Position numbers and translations under genes: made by a program. A stretch of DNA of 58,890 nucleotides from positions 1-58,890 of the forward strand of contig NZ_JAATOX010000011.1 of the NCBI RefSeq assembly GCF_011806385.1, read 5' to 3'. The notes below the pieces were generated by a model. The model made no database searches and was not told where the DNA came from. It was given only the letters and a program-made list of their open reading frames with translations. Within the stretch, counting starts at the first letter, position 1, and each line of letters begins with the position of its first letter. This stretch comes from Phaeobacter sp. HF9A. GTDB taxonomy: Bacteria; Pseudomonadota; Alphaproteobacteria; Rhodobacterales; Rhodobacteraceae. This document shows positions 34,939 to 44,082 of this stretch, one piece after another.

Positions 34939-35160
34939 ATGAAGGAAGTATTGCGCAGCACAGATCCGACGATCCTGGCCTTTGCCACAGCCCTCCTTAA
35001 GGGCGAGGGTATAGACTGCTTTGAAATGGACGTAAATATGAGCGTGCTGGAAGGCGGCATCGGGATTTTTCCGCGTCGCCTGCTGGTGCGCAGCGATGAT
35101 CTGGCGGCGGCGCAAACTGCGCTGCGCGACAATGATCTGCCGGTCTCTGATCGTGGCTGA
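34939..35160 (+). CDS. DUF2007 domain protein
   Basis: 73-residue protein beginning MKEVLRSTDPTILAFATALL with the VLRS.DP...A..LL.GEGI pattern of DUF2007 (putative signal-transducing, GlnB-like small fold). Function not established. Starts divergently from the polyprenyl synthase and overlaps the methyltransferase start by 8 bases. Confidence 0.85.
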   Translation: MKEVLRSTDPTILAFATALLKGEGIDCFEMDVNMSVLEGGIGIFPRRLLVRSDDLAAAQTALRDNDLPVSDRG

Positions 35161-35932
35161 GCCTGCGGTATTTGCGGCAGAGGAGCTGAGCAGCGACGGG
35201 TTTCTGGGCGGCAAGCTCACCCTGATGCAGCCGAAATCGGGCTATCGGGCCGGGGTCGATCCGGTGCTGCTGGCGGCTTCGGTCAATGCGCGCCCGGGGC
35301 AGCGGGTGCTGGAACTTGGCTGCGGCGCGGGGCAGGCGATGCTCTGCCTGGCGGCGCGGGTTGCGGATCTGGCGCTGACCGGGGTGGAGCTCCAGCCCGC
35401 CTATGCCGATCTGGCGCGGCGCAATGCCGCTGCCAATGGCCGCGAGGCCAGGGTCTGGACCGCGGATCTGGCGGATCTGCCCGCCGAGCTGCGCCAGCAG
35501 AGCTTTGACCATGTGATCGCCAACCCGCCCTATTACCGCCCCGGGGCCCATAGCCCGGCGCAGGATGCGGGCCGCGCCACCGCATTGGGCGAGGGCACGC
35601 CGCTGGACCTGTGGTTCGATGCCGCCGCCCGGCGTCTGGCGCCGAAGGGCTATCTGCATATGATCCAGCGCGCCGACCGGCTGCCGGATATGATCGCCGC
35701 CGTGCAGGCACGGCTCGGCTCCCTGGAGGTGTTGCCACTGGCACCGCGCGCGGGTCGCGCGGCGGAGCTGGTGTTGCTGCGGGCGCGCAAAGGCGGGCGG
35801 GCGGCGTTTCGTCTGCATGCGCCGCTGGTACTGCATGACGGGGCCGCGCATCTCTGCGATGGCGAGGATTACAGCCCCGCCATCCGGCAGGTCCTGCGGG
35901 CGGGCGCCGCCTTGCCCTGGCCCGCGGCCTGA
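35153..35932 (+). CDS. tRNA1(Val) adenine-N6-methyltransferase-like protein
   Basis: SAM-dependent methyltransferase of 259 residues: DGFLGGKL start typical of the YfiC/TrmN6 group, motif I VLELGCGAGQA, motif IV NPPYYRP (the N-P-P-Y signature of N6-adenine transfer to nucleic acid). The target by family is A37 of tRNA1(Val). The start is uncertain: GTG 35153 overlaps the DUF2007 stop and gives MAEPAVFAAEE; ATG 35132 adds seven residues. Confidence 0.85.
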   Translation: MAEPAVFAAEELSSDGFLGGKLTLMQPKSGYRAGVDPVLLAASVNARPGQRVLELGCGAGQAMLCLAARVADLALTGVELQPAYADLARRNAAANGREARVWTADLADLPAELRQQSFDHVIANPPYYRPGAHSPAQDAGRATALGEGTPLDLWFDAAARRLAPKGYLHMIQRADRLPDMIAAVQARLGSLEVLPLAPRAGRAAELVLLRARKGGRAAFRLHAPLVLHDGAAHLCDGEDYSPAIRQVLRAGAALPWPAA

Positions 35933-36164
35933 GCGCGTCGGGCCAGGCGGGCTGTGGTCTTTTGCGCTGGCTTCGCGATTTCCCGGTCTTTGGCAGTCTT
36001 TGGTCTGCCCGCATTTGCGCCCGTATAGGCGGGAAACAGCCAAAAGATGCAATTTGCACCAAAGAACTCAGGAAATTTACGCGTCTGCGGCGTGACAGGT
36101 TGAAGAAACCGTGCTCCAATCCCCATGTAACAGTTTCATCAAGCTTTGAAGAAGGAGGAATGAC

Positions 36165-36332
36165 ATGAGCCTCAGCTCGCATCTGACCGAACTGAAGAAG
36201 AAGCACGAGCATCTAAGCTTTGAAGTTGAACAGGCGGAACGATCTCCCGCGACCGACCGTCTGGAAATCAAATCCCTGAAAAAAGAAAAACTGCGTCTGA
36301 AGGATCAGATCGAACGTCTTACCGACGCCTGA
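36165..36332 (+). CDS. YdcH-like small coiled-coil protein (DUF465)
   Basis: A 55-residue protein, highly charged and helical, starting MSLSSHLTELKKKHEHLS and containing the SPATDRLEIKSLKKEKLRLK block. This matches the YdcH/DUF465 family, of unknown function and common in alphaproteobacteria. A near-perfect AAGGAGGA ribosome site lies upstream, suggesting high expression. Confidence 0.9.
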   Translation: MSLSSHLTELKKKHEHLSFEVEQAERSPATDRLEIKSLKKEKLRLKDQIERLTDA

Positions 36333-36446
36333 CACCCGGCCCTGCTGGCGCCACGCAGACCGCGTCAGCCGCCTGTGGTGACCCGGCAGCTCCGCGTATG
36401 AAGGCGGAGGCGGGTCATCCAAACACAACAGTCGAAGACAGAGGCC

Positions 36447-37346
36447 TCACACCTGTGGGGCCTCGCTTGATTTCAGATCCTGTTTCGAGGCGCCAGAGGC
36501 CCGTGCCGCCAGCAATGCTCCGCCGGTGATCAGCAGCGCCGCCAGCGCCAGCCCCCAGGAGGGGGCCGCGATCCCGGCCAGCACAAGGATCAAGGTGGAC
36601 AGCAAGGGCGCGGCATAGGAGCTGGTGCCCAGCATCTGGATATCGCCCTGTTTGACGCCGATGTCCCAGACATAGAACGCCAGCCCCACCGGCCCGAGAC
36701 CCAGAAGCAGCGTCGCGCTCCAGCCCAATGCGCCGATGGGCCAGATCGTCTCCTCCAGCAGCAGATGCAAGACAGCGGAGGCCAGCGCGCTCAGCAGGCA
36801 AAACACCGCGACCGAGGCGGTCGGCGCATCGCCCAGCAGCCGCGAGCCGACGGAATAGCAGGACCAGAACAGCGCGCAGAGCAGCGCCAGCCCGTAGCCC
36901 GCGAGATATTCCGCCTGAAAACCGACGCCGCCACCGCTGATGATGCAGGCGGCCCCGGCGAATCCCAAAAGCGCGCCGAGGAAATGCCCGGCACGCAAGC
37001 GCTCGCCGGGCAAGAGGCCCGACAGCAGCACGATCAGCAGCGGCCAGAGATAGGCGATCAGCCCGGCCTCGGCTGCGGGGGCGGCGCGCAGGGCGGAGAA
37101 ATACAGCGCGTGATAGCCAAACACCCCGATGGAGCCAAAGGCATAGACAGGCCAGCGCACCCGCCGCAGCTGCGCCCAGCTGCCCGTCACCTGAACCCAG
37201 ATCAACCCGATGATGCCGCCGATGCTGAAACAGATGGCGTTGAGCATCAGCGGTGGCGTCGGGCTGGACCCCACCGTCAAAAGCGCCAGCAGCGCCCAAA
37301 GAAGAACAGCGACAAAACCGATTGCGGTGGCTTGGGAGCGAGGCAT
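36447..37346 (-). CDS. EamA/DMT family transporter
   Basis: 299-residue inner-membrane protein with ten predicted hydrophobic segments in two EamA halves; family landmarks include GYHALYFSALRAAPAAEAGLIAYLWP (given as a region, about 76-101) and the second-half GTSSYAAPLLSTLILVL. It resembles aromatic-amino-acid/YddG-type exporters, but cargo is unknown. It lies 6 nt after the LysR gene on the same strand and is therefore probably its co-transcribed partner. Confidence 0.9.
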   Translation of the reverse strand: MPRSQATAIGFVAVLLWALLALLTVGSSPTPPLMLNAICFSIGGIIGLIWVQVTGSWAQLRRVRWPVYAFGSIGVFGYHALYFSALRAAPAAEAGLIAYLWPLLIVLLSGLLPGERLRAGHFLGALLGFAGAACIISGGGVGFQAEYLAGYGLALLCALFWSCYSVGSRLLGDAPTASVAVFCLLSALASAVLHLLLEETIWPIGALGWSATLLLGLGPVGLAFYVWDIGVKQGDIQMLGTSSYAAPLLSTLILVLAGIAAPSWGLALAALLITGGALLAARASGASKQDLKSSEAPQV

Positions 37347-37352
37347 GGGCGG

Positions 37353-38291
37353 TCAGAGATCCGTTGCGGGAATAATTTCAAAATCGTCCCACATATGCGC
37401 GGTTTTCTCGATTTCTGCAAAGAACCATTCGCGGAACGCTTTGATCTGCGGGCGATCTTCCGCTTCTGGCAGGCAGAGGAAGCGAAACCGGGCCTCCGTT
37501 TCGATGGCGATCTTGAAGGGGGTGACCAGGCGGCCTTCCTGCACGTCCTTGATGATCATCGGCCGCCGCCCAAGCGCGACGCCAAGCCCGGCGCAGGCCG
37601 CATTCACCGCGTGATCGGCGTTGGAGAAAGAGGTGCCATGGCCGGGGGTGAAATCCAGCCCCACGGCGCGAAACCACATCTGCCAGTCGCAGGGCGGCAA
37701 CAGGAAATTGGTGCTCTCATCATAGATCAGCGGCGCGTGGCGCAGGCTTTCGGGGGTGGGGTATTGCGCGGCGAGCTCGGGGGTCATCACCGGGGTGAAC
37801 CACTCCTGGCGCGCGGGCAGCGACACCAGGTCCGGCTCCACCCCATAGCCGAATCGGATCGCCACATCGACGGAGTCGCGGCGCAGATCCACCATCCGCA
37901 GCCCCGCCGACAGTCGCAGATCAATATCCGGGTGGCTGCGGGCAAAATCATAGAGCCGCGGCGCCAGCCATTTCGAGGTCAGCGCGGGGCCCGCCGTCAC
38001 CGTGAGCGAGGTGGTATCCAGCACCCGCCGGGCCTGCTGCCAGGCGGCGGCGAGGGCGCGAAACCCCTCGTCTGCGCCGGGTGCAAGCGCCTCTCCCGCC
38101 TCGGTCAGCTGCACCGCCCGGTTCAGGCGGCGAAACAGCGGCGCGCCGAGATGCTCCTCCAGCGATTTGATCTGAAAGGACAGGGCGGCGGGCGTCACGT
38201 TCAATTCCTCCGCCGCCTTGGCAAAGGACATGTGCCGCGCCGCAGCGTCAAAGGCGCGCAAGGCGGTGAGAGGGGGCAGTGCTGTTGCCAT
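37353..38291 (-). CDS. LysR-family regulator, GcvA-like
   Basis: 312 residues: an N-terminal winged helix-turn-helix (LRAFDAAARHMSFAKAAEEL, 11-30) and a C-terminal effector-binding domain with VDVAIRFGYG and HAVNAACAGLGVALG, the latter a mark of the GcvA-like LysR subgroup. Transcribed with the EamA exporter; an autoregulatory role and control of the divergent small gene at 38404 are reasonable guesses. Confidence 0.92.
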   Translation of the reverse strand: MATALPPLTALRAFDAAARHMSFAKAAEELNVTPAALSFQIKSLEEHLGAPLFRRLNRAVQLTEAGEALAPGADEGFRALAAAWQQARRVLDTTSLTVTAGPALTSKWLAPRLYDFARSHPDIDLRLSAGLRMVDLRRDSVDVAIRFGYGVEPDLVSLPARQEWFTPVMTPELAAQYPTPESLRHAPLIYDESTNFLLPPCDWQMWFRAVGLDFTPGHGTSFSNADHAVNAACAGLGVALGRRPMIIKDVQEGRLVTPFKIAIETEARFRFLCLPEAEDRPQIKAFREWFFAEIEKTAHMWDDFEIIPATDL

Positions 38292-38403
38292 GTGATACCC
38301 AAGAATAACTTAACTGAAGCTCGCAAAACTCTCGTTTGTCGTCAATCCTGCAAAGGCGCATATTGCTGTCACAACAGAGGCGCTGAACCGAAAGGGGGCC
38401 AGG

Positions 38404-38553
38404 ATGATCGAATATGCCGCAACAGCCGAGGTGAAGCAGGGCCTGACCCGTGCCCATGAGGCCCGCGCGCAGGTCCTGCGCGATGCGCTGTCCTGGATTT
38501 TTGCCCGCCGCCGCAGATCGGCGCTGGGCACAAGGGCTTCCCGCTGGGCCTGA
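38404..38553 (+). CDS. Small conserved-looking protein divergent from LysR
   Basis: A 49-residue frame, MIEYAATAEVKQGLTRAHEA at the start, ending SALGTRASRWA. The N-terminal 35 residues look like a single amphipathic helix ending in SWIFARRR. AAGGGGG lies about 6 nt upstream of the ATG. It sits 112 nt from the LysR start, the typical place for a LysR target. No known function; the case rests on ribosome site and position. Confidence 0.6.
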   Translation: MIEYAATAEVKQGLTRAHEARAQVLRDALSWIFARRRRSALGTRASRWA

Positions 38554-38591
38554 GCAGGCGCGCGCTGTTCTGAGTGGCACTTACGGGATGA

Positions 38592-38627
38592 CAAAAAGGG
38601 CCGGTCTTTTGCAGACCGGCCCTTGGT
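38592..38627 (-). terminator. Rho-independent terminator of phaB
   Basis: On the minus strand, AAGGGCCGGTCT pairs with AGACCGGCCCTT around GCAAA-type loop, followed by TTTTTG. A strong classical terminator 19 nt after the phaB stop. Confidence 0.9.
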
Positions 38628-38645
38628 TCTTACACACGGCGGGGC

Positions 38646-39368
38646 TCAGACGAAGAACTGCGCACCATTGGCCGAGATGGTCGAACCGTTGATAAAGCCC
38701 GCGTCGTCCGAGGCCAGGAAGGCCACGCAGCGGGCGATTTCTTCGGGTTCGCCCAGACGGCCCGCAGGGATCTGGCCGATGATCGATTCGCGCACCTTTT
38801 CCGGCACCGCCATCACCATCTCGGTGGCGATATAGCCCGGGCAGACCGCATTTGCAGTGATGCCCGCGCGCGCCCCTTCCTGGGCCAGGGATTTGACGAT
38901 CCCCAGATCGCCGGCCTTTGTGGCGGCATAGTTGACCTGGGCAAACTGCCCTTTTTGGCCGTTGATGGAGGAGATCACGATGACGCGGCCAAATTTGCGC
39001 TCGCGCATGCCGGGCCAGACCGGGTGCACGGTGTTGAACACGCCGGTGAGGTTGGTGTCGATCACCTGCGACCATTGTTCGGGTGTCATCTTGTGAAACG
39101 GCGCATCGCGAGTGATGCCGGCATTGGCGACCACGATATCAATCGGGCCCAGATCGGCCTCGACCTGCGCAATGCCGGCTTTGCTTTCCTCATAGCTCGC
39201 CACGTTCCACTTGTAGGTCTTGATGCCGGTCTCTTCGGTAAATTGCGCGGCCGCCGCGTCATTGCCAGCATAGGTCGCTGCAACGTCGCAGCCCTGCGCC
39301 TTCAGCGCCTTGGAAATTGCGGCGCCGATACCGCGCGAGCCGCCGGTAACAAGGGCAATACGAGCCAT
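38646..39368 (-). CDS. phaB: Acetoacetyl-CoA reductase
   Basis: NADPH-dependent reductase that makes (R)-3-hydroxybutyryl-CoA for polyhydroxybutyrate. 240 residues, SDR fold: VTGGSRGIGAA (about 6-16), NAG motif NAGITRDAPFHKM, active-site Ser in ISSINGQKGQFAQ and Tyr/Lys in VNYAATKAGD. The NGQ.GQ.GQ..Y pattern and length are typical of PhaB. Start ATG 39368 with GGAGGA about 7 nt before. A PhaR-type palindrome lies upstream at 39452. Confidence 0.95.
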   Translation of the reverse strand: MARIALVTGGSRGIGAAISKALKAQGCDVAATYAGNDAAAAQFTEETGIKTYKWNVASYEESKAGIAQVEADLGPIDIVVANAGITRDAPFHKMTPEQWSQVIDTNLTGVFNTVHPVWPGMRERKFGRVIVISSINGQKGQFAQVNYAATKAGDLGIVKSLAQEGARAGITANAVCPGYIATEMVMAVPEKVRESIIGQIPAGRLGEPEEIARCVAFLASDDAGFINGSTISANGAQFFV

Positions 39369-39451
39369 GTGAGGATCCTCCAACTATTCTAGTTCACGTC
39401 GTAATCTTATTGCATATGAGATTGCATTAACGCAATAAAATTTCACCACCA

Positions 39452-39467
39452 TGCTGCACGTGCAGCA
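39452..39467. promoter_or_regulatory. PhaR-type operator upstream of phaB
   Basis: TGCTGCACGTGCAGCA is a perfect 16-bp palindrome containing CTGC-N4-GCAG, the type of site bound by the polyhydroxybutyrate regulator PhaR in Paracoccus. It lies about 85 nt before phaB. A matching 13-mer occurs at 40876-40888. Confidence 0.65.
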
Positions 39468-39528
39468 ATGCATGCGCCTCCGGGGTGTGGGTCACACTAA
39501 ACCGGAGATTGTAACGAGCGAAAGACCA

Positions 39529-39557
39529 AAGAAAAGGGCGCCCGAGAGCGCCCTTCG
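39529..39557 (-). terminator. Rho-independent terminator of phaA
   Basis: Minus strand: AAGGGCGC-TCTCG-GGCGCCCTT followed by TTCTTT. It lies about 35 nt after the phaA stop, so phaA and phaB are separate transcripts, at least partly. Confidence 0.85.
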
Positions 39558-39589
39558 ATTTGCTGATATTTGATGCAGATATGACGATC

Positions 39590-40765
39590 TTACGGGCGTT
39601 CCACGCAGAGGGCGACGCCCATGCCGCCACCGATGCAGAGGGTCGCGAGACCTTTCTTGGCGCCGCGGCGCTTCATCTCAAACAGCAGCGTGTTCAGAAC
39701 CCGGCAGCCGGAGGCACCGATCGGGTGGCCGATGGCGATGGCGCCGCCGTTCACGTTTACGATGGCAGGATCCCAACCCATCTCCTTGTTCACGGCGCAG
39801 GCCTGGGCGGCGAAGGCTTCGTTGGCTTCGACCAGATCCAGGTCGTTGACGCTCCAGCCTGCTTTTTCCAGCGCCTTTTTCGATGCATAGATCGGGCCAA
39901 CGCCCATGATCGACGGGTCCAGACCGGCGGTCGCATAAGAGGCAATACGCGCCAGCGGCTCGATGCCGCGTTTCTCGGCCTCGTCGGCGCTCATCAACAG
40001 GGTGGCGGCGGCACCGTCGTTCAGACCGGAGGCATTGGCGGCCGTGACCGAACCATCCTTGGCAAAGGCCGGGCGCAGCTTCTGCATCGCCTCAATAGTG
40101 GCGCCATGGCGGATGTATTCGTCCTGATCCACCACGGTCTCGCCCTTGCGGTGCTTGACGGTGAAGGCGGCGATCTCATCGGCGAATTTACCGGCTTTTT
40201 GCGCCGCCTCGGCCTTGTTTTGCGAGGCAACGGCGAATTCGTCCTGCATCTCGCGGGTGATGCCCCATTTGTTGGCGACGTTTTCGGCGGTCTGGCCCAT
40301 GTGGTAGCCGTTGAACGCATCCCAGAGACCATCGCGGATCATGGTGTCGATATAGGACATATCGCCCATCTTATGACCCGCCCGCAGGTTGGCGGCATGG
40401 GGGCTGAGGGTCATGTTTTCCTGGCCACCGGCGGCGACGATGGAGGCATCGCCCAGCATGATGTGCTGCGCACCAAGCGCCACGGCGCGCAGGCCCGAGC
40501 CGCAGACCTGGTTGATCCCCCAGGCGGCGCTTTCCTGCGGCAGGCCCGCGTTGATATGTGCCTGACGGGCGGGGTTCTGGCCCTGAGCAGCGGTCAGCAC
40601 CTGGCCGAGGATGGTTTCCGAGACCTCGGATTTGTCGATGCCGGCGCGGGCCACCACGGCCTCCAGCACGGCGGCGCCCAGGTCGTGGGCGGGCGTGGTG
40701 GCGAATGCGCCGCCAAAGCTGCCGACGGCGGTGCGCGCGGCGGATGCGATTACTACGTTGGTCAT
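39590..40765 (-). CDS. phaA: Acetyl-CoA acetyltransferase (beta-ketothiolase)
   Basis: Condenses two acetyl-CoA to acetoacetyl-CoA, the first step towards polyhydroxybutyrate. 391 residues with all thiolase signatures: active Cys in [11 protein letters not shown] (about 88), [17 protein letters not shown] (His of GHP) and the C-terminal CIGGGMGVA (second Cys). Start ATG 40765 with AGAGGA upstream. A PhaR-like site lies about 115 nt before the start. Confidence 0.96.
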   Translation of the reverse strand: MTNVVIASAARTAVGSFGGAFATTPAHDLGAAVLEAVVARAGIDKSEVSETILGQVLTAAQGQNPARQAHINAGLPQESAAWGINQVCGSGLRAVALGAQHIMLGDASIVAAGGQENMTLSPHAANLRAGHKMGDMSYIDTMIRDGLWDAFNGYHMGQTAENVANKWGITREMQDEFAVASQNKAEAAQKAGKFADEIAAFTVKHRKGETVVDQDEYIRHGATIEAMQKLRPAFAKDGSVTAANASGLNDGAAATLLMSADEAEKRGIEPLARIASYATAGLDPSIMGVGPIYASKKALEKAGWSVNDLDLVEANEAFAAQACAVNKEMGWDPAIVNVNGGAIAIGHPIGASGCRVLNTLLFEMKRRGAKKGLATLCIGGGMGVALCVERP

Positions 40766-40874
40766 ACGGTCAGTCCTCTGCACTAAATGCGGAAATGCCG
40801 ACGTCCGGGCTGCGCAAGCGTCACCCAGGCCGTGCGACGTCTCCTCCCTATTCTCACATAGGCATAGCTCAACC

Positions 40875-40888
40875 ATGCACGTGCAGCA
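40875..40888. promoter_or_regulatory. PhaR-like operator upstream of phaA
   Basis: TGCACGTGCAGCA (40876-40888) is identical to the right part of the palindrome before phaB; the other half site is imperfect (CATGCA on the left). Same position relative to the gene as the phaB site. Confidence 0.6.
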
Positions 40889-40971
40889 ACAGTTGCGAAT
40901 GCCGCGGCGCGCGCCGGGCTTGCGGGCAAGGGTATTTCATGATGCGGGCCGGTGCCTTGCCGCAGTGCAGC

Positions 40972-40997
40972 AAAAGGCCCCGTTTGAACGGGGCCTG
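40972..40997 (-). terminator. Rho-independent terminator of the EAL gene
   Basis: Minus strand: AGGCCCCG-TTCAAA-CGGGGCCT followed by TTTTG. Located about 80 nt after the EAL gene stop. Confidence 0.85.
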
Positions 40998-41076
40998 AGG
41001 CGCAGGATCGGGGCGGGCGGCAAATCAGACCTCAAATGCCCTTGCGGCATTGAGGGCCAAGCGGCCCGGATGGCGA

Positions 41077-41922
41077 TCAGGCGCGCGCGCGCGCATCCGC
41101 TTCTGATTGCCAGGGCGGCGTGACCGTGGGCGCGCCATAGAGGAAGCCTTGCAGGCAGTCCACACCGGCATCGACCAGGAAATCGGCATCCTCCTGCCGT
41201 TCGACAGATTCGGCGACGATGAACATATCGAACTGCTTGGCGATGGCCACCAAGGCACGAATCACCGCCTGGTTGTCGTGATTGCCATGCACGCCGCGCA
41301 CAAACTGGCCGTCGATCTTGACCGCGTCAAAAAAGAACTCGCGGAAATGACCGATGGCGGTGGTGCCGGCCCCGAAATTATCCAGTGCAAAGGCGATGCC
41401 GTGTTGCTGCATCTGGTCCATGAAGTCGATCACCAGCTCTGGCGCGGCCATGGCCGAGGCTTCGGAGATTTCCAGCACAAGCCGTTCGCCGAGGAACTCG
41501 TCGCGTTCCAGGAAACGCTCCAGCACCTTGTTCCATTGGCTGTAGCCGATCGAGCGGGCCGACATGTTGATCGAGAGGCGCACATTCGGATTGCGCAGCA
41601 GCACCCGCAGCCCCTGTTCCAGCGCCAGACAGTCCAGCTTGCGGCCCAGTTCGCGTTCTTCGATGACAGACATGAATTCCCGCGCGGGAATGATGCGCCC
41701 GGTGGAATCCATCACCCGGATGTAGCCCTCATAGAAGGCAACCATATCCGGCGCGTGGCTTTGGACAATGGGCTGATAGGCCAGCAGCGTCTGGTCGTGC
41801 TTGACCGCATCCGCCACCATATCGACCACATTGCGGTCGCGGGCCACAATGGCCGCAGAAAGTGGGTTTTCCGCCCCTTCCGGGATGTCTGCTTTCCAGA
41901 AATGCCGTTTCTTCACCTTCAA
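41077..41922 (-). CDS. EAL-domain protein with degenerate catalytic motifs
   Basis: 281-residue protein with a single EAL fold (about 35-270) and no visible sensor domain. Active EAL phosphodiesterases hydrolyse c-di-GMP. Conserved here are Asn119 (INMSAR), Glu151 (LEISE), Lys202 (VKIDG) and the late ESVE. But the signature E-A-L is EGY (65-67) and the metal-binding DD is Asp181-Asn182 (LDNFGAG). A binding or signalling role without catalysis is therefore possible. The C-terminus ends in a run of Arg-Ala coded by alternating GC. Confidence 0.88.
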   Translation of the reverse strand: MKVKKRHFWKADIPEGAENPLSAAIVARDRNVVDMVADAVKHDQTLLAYQPIVQSHAPDMVAFYEGYIRVMDSTGRIIPAREFMSVIEERELGRKLDCLALEQGLRVLLRNPNVRLSINMSARSIGYSQWNKVLERFLERDEFLGERLVLEISEASAMAAPELVIDFMDQMQQHGIAFALDNFGAGTTAIGHFREFFFDAVKIDGQFVRGVHGNHDNQAVIRALVAIAKQFDMFIVAESVERQEDADFLVDAGVDCLQGFLYGAPTVTPPWQSEADARARA

Positions 41923-42084
41923 AACCCCATCGGTTTGCGACCGCCACCAAAAGGCGTTGCCGTCCGAGTTATCAATTCATCCTACAATCTCTCAAAAGAG
42001 TTGCGTGGGGATTAAGGATAAGAATTTAGCAAATTTGGATATGAGGCTGCGCGCCGTGCCGCGCGCCGCGCACGGGGCCGGCGG

Positions 42085-42648
42085 TCAGGACCCGGCCAGC
42101 AAGGCGCCGATCACCGCATGGGCGCTGTCCGAACTCCAGTCCGCCTCGCCACGTAACCGTGCAATTTCATGGCCTTCCGGGTCCAGCAGCACCGTGATCG
42201 GCAGGCCGAGCACCGCCATGTCGCGGGCGACCGCGCCGCGGGGGTCCTGATGGCGCGGCAGATTCGTCACCCCGATCTCGTCAAAGAATTTCTGGATCGC
42301 GGCGGGGTTGTTGCGGCCGGTGGCCAGCGTCAAAACTTCGAAATTATCGCCGCCGAATTCCTCTTGCAGGGCCGAGAGCATCGGCATTTCCTTGCGGCAG
42401 GGCGGGCACCAGGTGGCCCAGAAATTCACCAGCACATATTTGCCGCGATAATCCGAAAGCTGCGCCTGACCGGCGCCATCGGCCAGCTCAAAGCTATTGT
42501 CCGAGACGGGCTGGGCCTCGCTGTGAAACACCAGCTTCTTCATATCGCCCTCGCGCAGCGCCTCGACGGCGCTCAGATCCGCGCCAAAGGCAGCGTTTGC
42601 ACCCAGAGCAAGGGCCATATAAAGGGAAAGATGACGAAACAGACGCAT
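42085..42648 (-). CDS. tlpA: TlpA-like thiol:disulfide reductase
   Basis: Periplasmic thioredoxin-fold reductase, as used for cytochrome c or cytochrome oxidase copper-site maturation. 187 residues: signal peptide (hydrophobic about 8-20, ending ANAAFGA), redox site WATWCPPCRKEMP with Cys81 and Cys84, and the cis-Pro loop GLPITVLLDPEG. GGAG lies before the ATG. Its start codon is only 20 nt from the divergent argH start. Confidence 0.92.
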   Translation of the reverse strand: MRLFRHLSLYMALALGANAAFGADLSAVEALREGDMKKLVFHSEAQPVSDNSFELADGAGQAQLSDYRGKYVLVNFWATWCPPCRKEMPMLSALQEEFGGDNFEVLTLATGRNNPAAIQKFFDEIGVTNLPRHQDPRGAVARDMAVLGLPITVLLDPEGHEIARLRGEADWSSDSAHAVIGALLAGS

Positions 42649-42668
42649 AGTATCTCCAGGGTTGGGCC

Positions 42669-44060
42669 ATGACAGACAAGACCTCGAACCAGATGTGGGG
42701 CGGCCGCTTTGCCGCCGGACCGGACGCGATCATGGAGGCGATCAATGCCTCGATCGGGTTCGACCAGCGCATGGCCGCGCAGGATATTGCAGGCTCGCGG
42801 GCGCATGCTGCGATGCTGGCCGCCACCGGCGTCATTACCGATACCGATGCCGAGGCCATTCGGGAAGGGCTGCTCACGGTCTTGTCAGAAATCGAGGGCG
42901 GAAATTTCAACTTCTCCACCGCGCTGGAAGACATCCACATGAATGTGGAGGCCCGCCTGAAAGAGATCATCGGCGAGCCCGCAGGCCGTCTGCACACCGG
43001 CCGGTCGCGCAACGATCAGGTGGCGACCGATTTCAAACTCTGGGTGCGCGATCAGTTCGACGCCGCCGAAAAGGGGATCGAAGCCCTGATTCGTGCTCTG
43101 GTTGAGCAAGCCGAGGCGGGCGCCGATTGGGTGATGCCGGGCTTTACCCATTTGCAGGTCGCGCAGCCGGTGACCTGGGGTCACCATATGATGGCCTATG
43201 TCGAGATGTTCGGCCGCGATCTCAGCCGTGTACGCGATGCCCGCGCGCGGATGAACGAATCTCCGCTGGGTGCGGCAGCGCTGGCCGGGACATCCTTCCC
43301 GATTGATCGCGAAATGACCGCAAAGGCCTTGGGCTTTGATCGCCCCGCCGCCAACTCGCTTGATGCGGTGTCAGATCGCGATTTCGCGCTGGAGTTCCTG
43401 TCGGTGGCCTCCATCTGCGCCATGCACCTGTCGCGCTTTGCCGAGGAGCTGGTGATCTGGTCGTCGGCGCAGTTCCGTTTCGTGACCCTCTCGGATCGCT
43501 TCTCGACCGGCTCGTCGATCATGCCGCAGAAGAAGAACCCCGACGCCGCCGAGCTGATCCGCGCCAAGGTGGGCCGGATCTTTGGGGCCAATACCGGCCT
43601 GATGATGGTGATGAAGGGGCTGCCGCTGGCCTATTCCAAGGACATGCAGGAAGACAAGGAACAGGTCTTTGACGCCGCCGACAACTGGATGCTGGCGCTG
43701 GCCGCGATGGAAGGCATGGTCAAGGACATGAGCGCCAACCGCGAGAGCCTTGCCGCCGCTGCCGGGTCTGGCTTCTCCACCGCCACCGATCTCGCCGATT
43801 GGATGGTGCGGGTGCTCAAGGTGCCGTTCCGCGACGCGCACCATGTGACCGGCGCGCTGGTGGCGATGGCCGAATCGCGCGGCGTGGACCTGCCGGATCT
43901 GAGCCTTGCGGACATGCAGGGGGTGCATGCGGGCATCACCGAGGATATCTTTAGCGTGCTGGGGGTGGAGAATTCGGTGAACTCCCGCCTGTCCTACGGC
44001 GGCACCGCCCCGGCGCAGGTGCGCGCGCAGGTGGCCCGCTGGAAAGAAATCCTGAGCTGA
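42669..44060 (+). CDS. argH: Argininosuccinate lyase
   Basis: Last step of arginine synthesis: cleaves argininosuccinate to arginine and fumarate. 463 residues, with [11 protein letters not shown] at the N-terminus, [13 protein letters not shown] (about 113-125), [14 protein letters not shown] and the fumarase-superfamily signature [12 protein letters not shown] (about 278-289). Divergent from tlpA; followed by two tiny lipoprotein genes and lysA. Confidence 0.97.
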   Translation: MTDKTSNQMWGGRFAAGPDAIMEAINASIGFDQRMAAQDIAGSRAHAAMLAATGVITDTDAEAIREGLLTVLSEIEGGNFNFSTALEDIHMNVEARLKEIIGEPAGRLHTGRSRNDQVATDFKLWVRDQFDAAEKGIEALIRALVEQAEAGADWVMPGFTHLQVAQPVTWGHHMMAYVEMFGRDLSRVRDARARMNESPLGAAALAGTSFPIDREMTAKALGFDRPAANSLDAVSDRDFALEFLSVASICAMHLSRFAEELVIWSSAQFRFVTLSDRFSTGSSIMPQKKNPDAAELIRAKVGRIFGANTGLMMVMKGLPLAYSKDMQEDKEQVFDAADNWMLALAAMEGMVKDMSANRESLAAAAGSGFSTATDLADWMVRVLKVPFRDAHHVTGALVAMAESRGVDLPDLSLADMQGVHAGITEDIFSVLGVENSVNSRLSYGGTAPAQVRAQVARWKEILS

Positions 44061-44082
44061 GGCCCAAAGAGGAGTGAAGCCC

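Larger units (their letters stand above)
40766..41076. other. 311-nt gap: phaA promoter region and EAL gene terminator
   Basis: No gene seen. Contents: phaA upstream region with the PhaR-like site (40875-40888), a terminator for the EAL gene (40972-40997) and short GC-rich sequence up to the EAL stop codon. Confidence 0.6.

Noticed and set aside
41080-41096. Alternating GC run (possible Z-DNA) at the 3' end of the EAL gene.
   Set aside because: It is short and encodes the Ala-Arg tail of the protein; no regulatory context.
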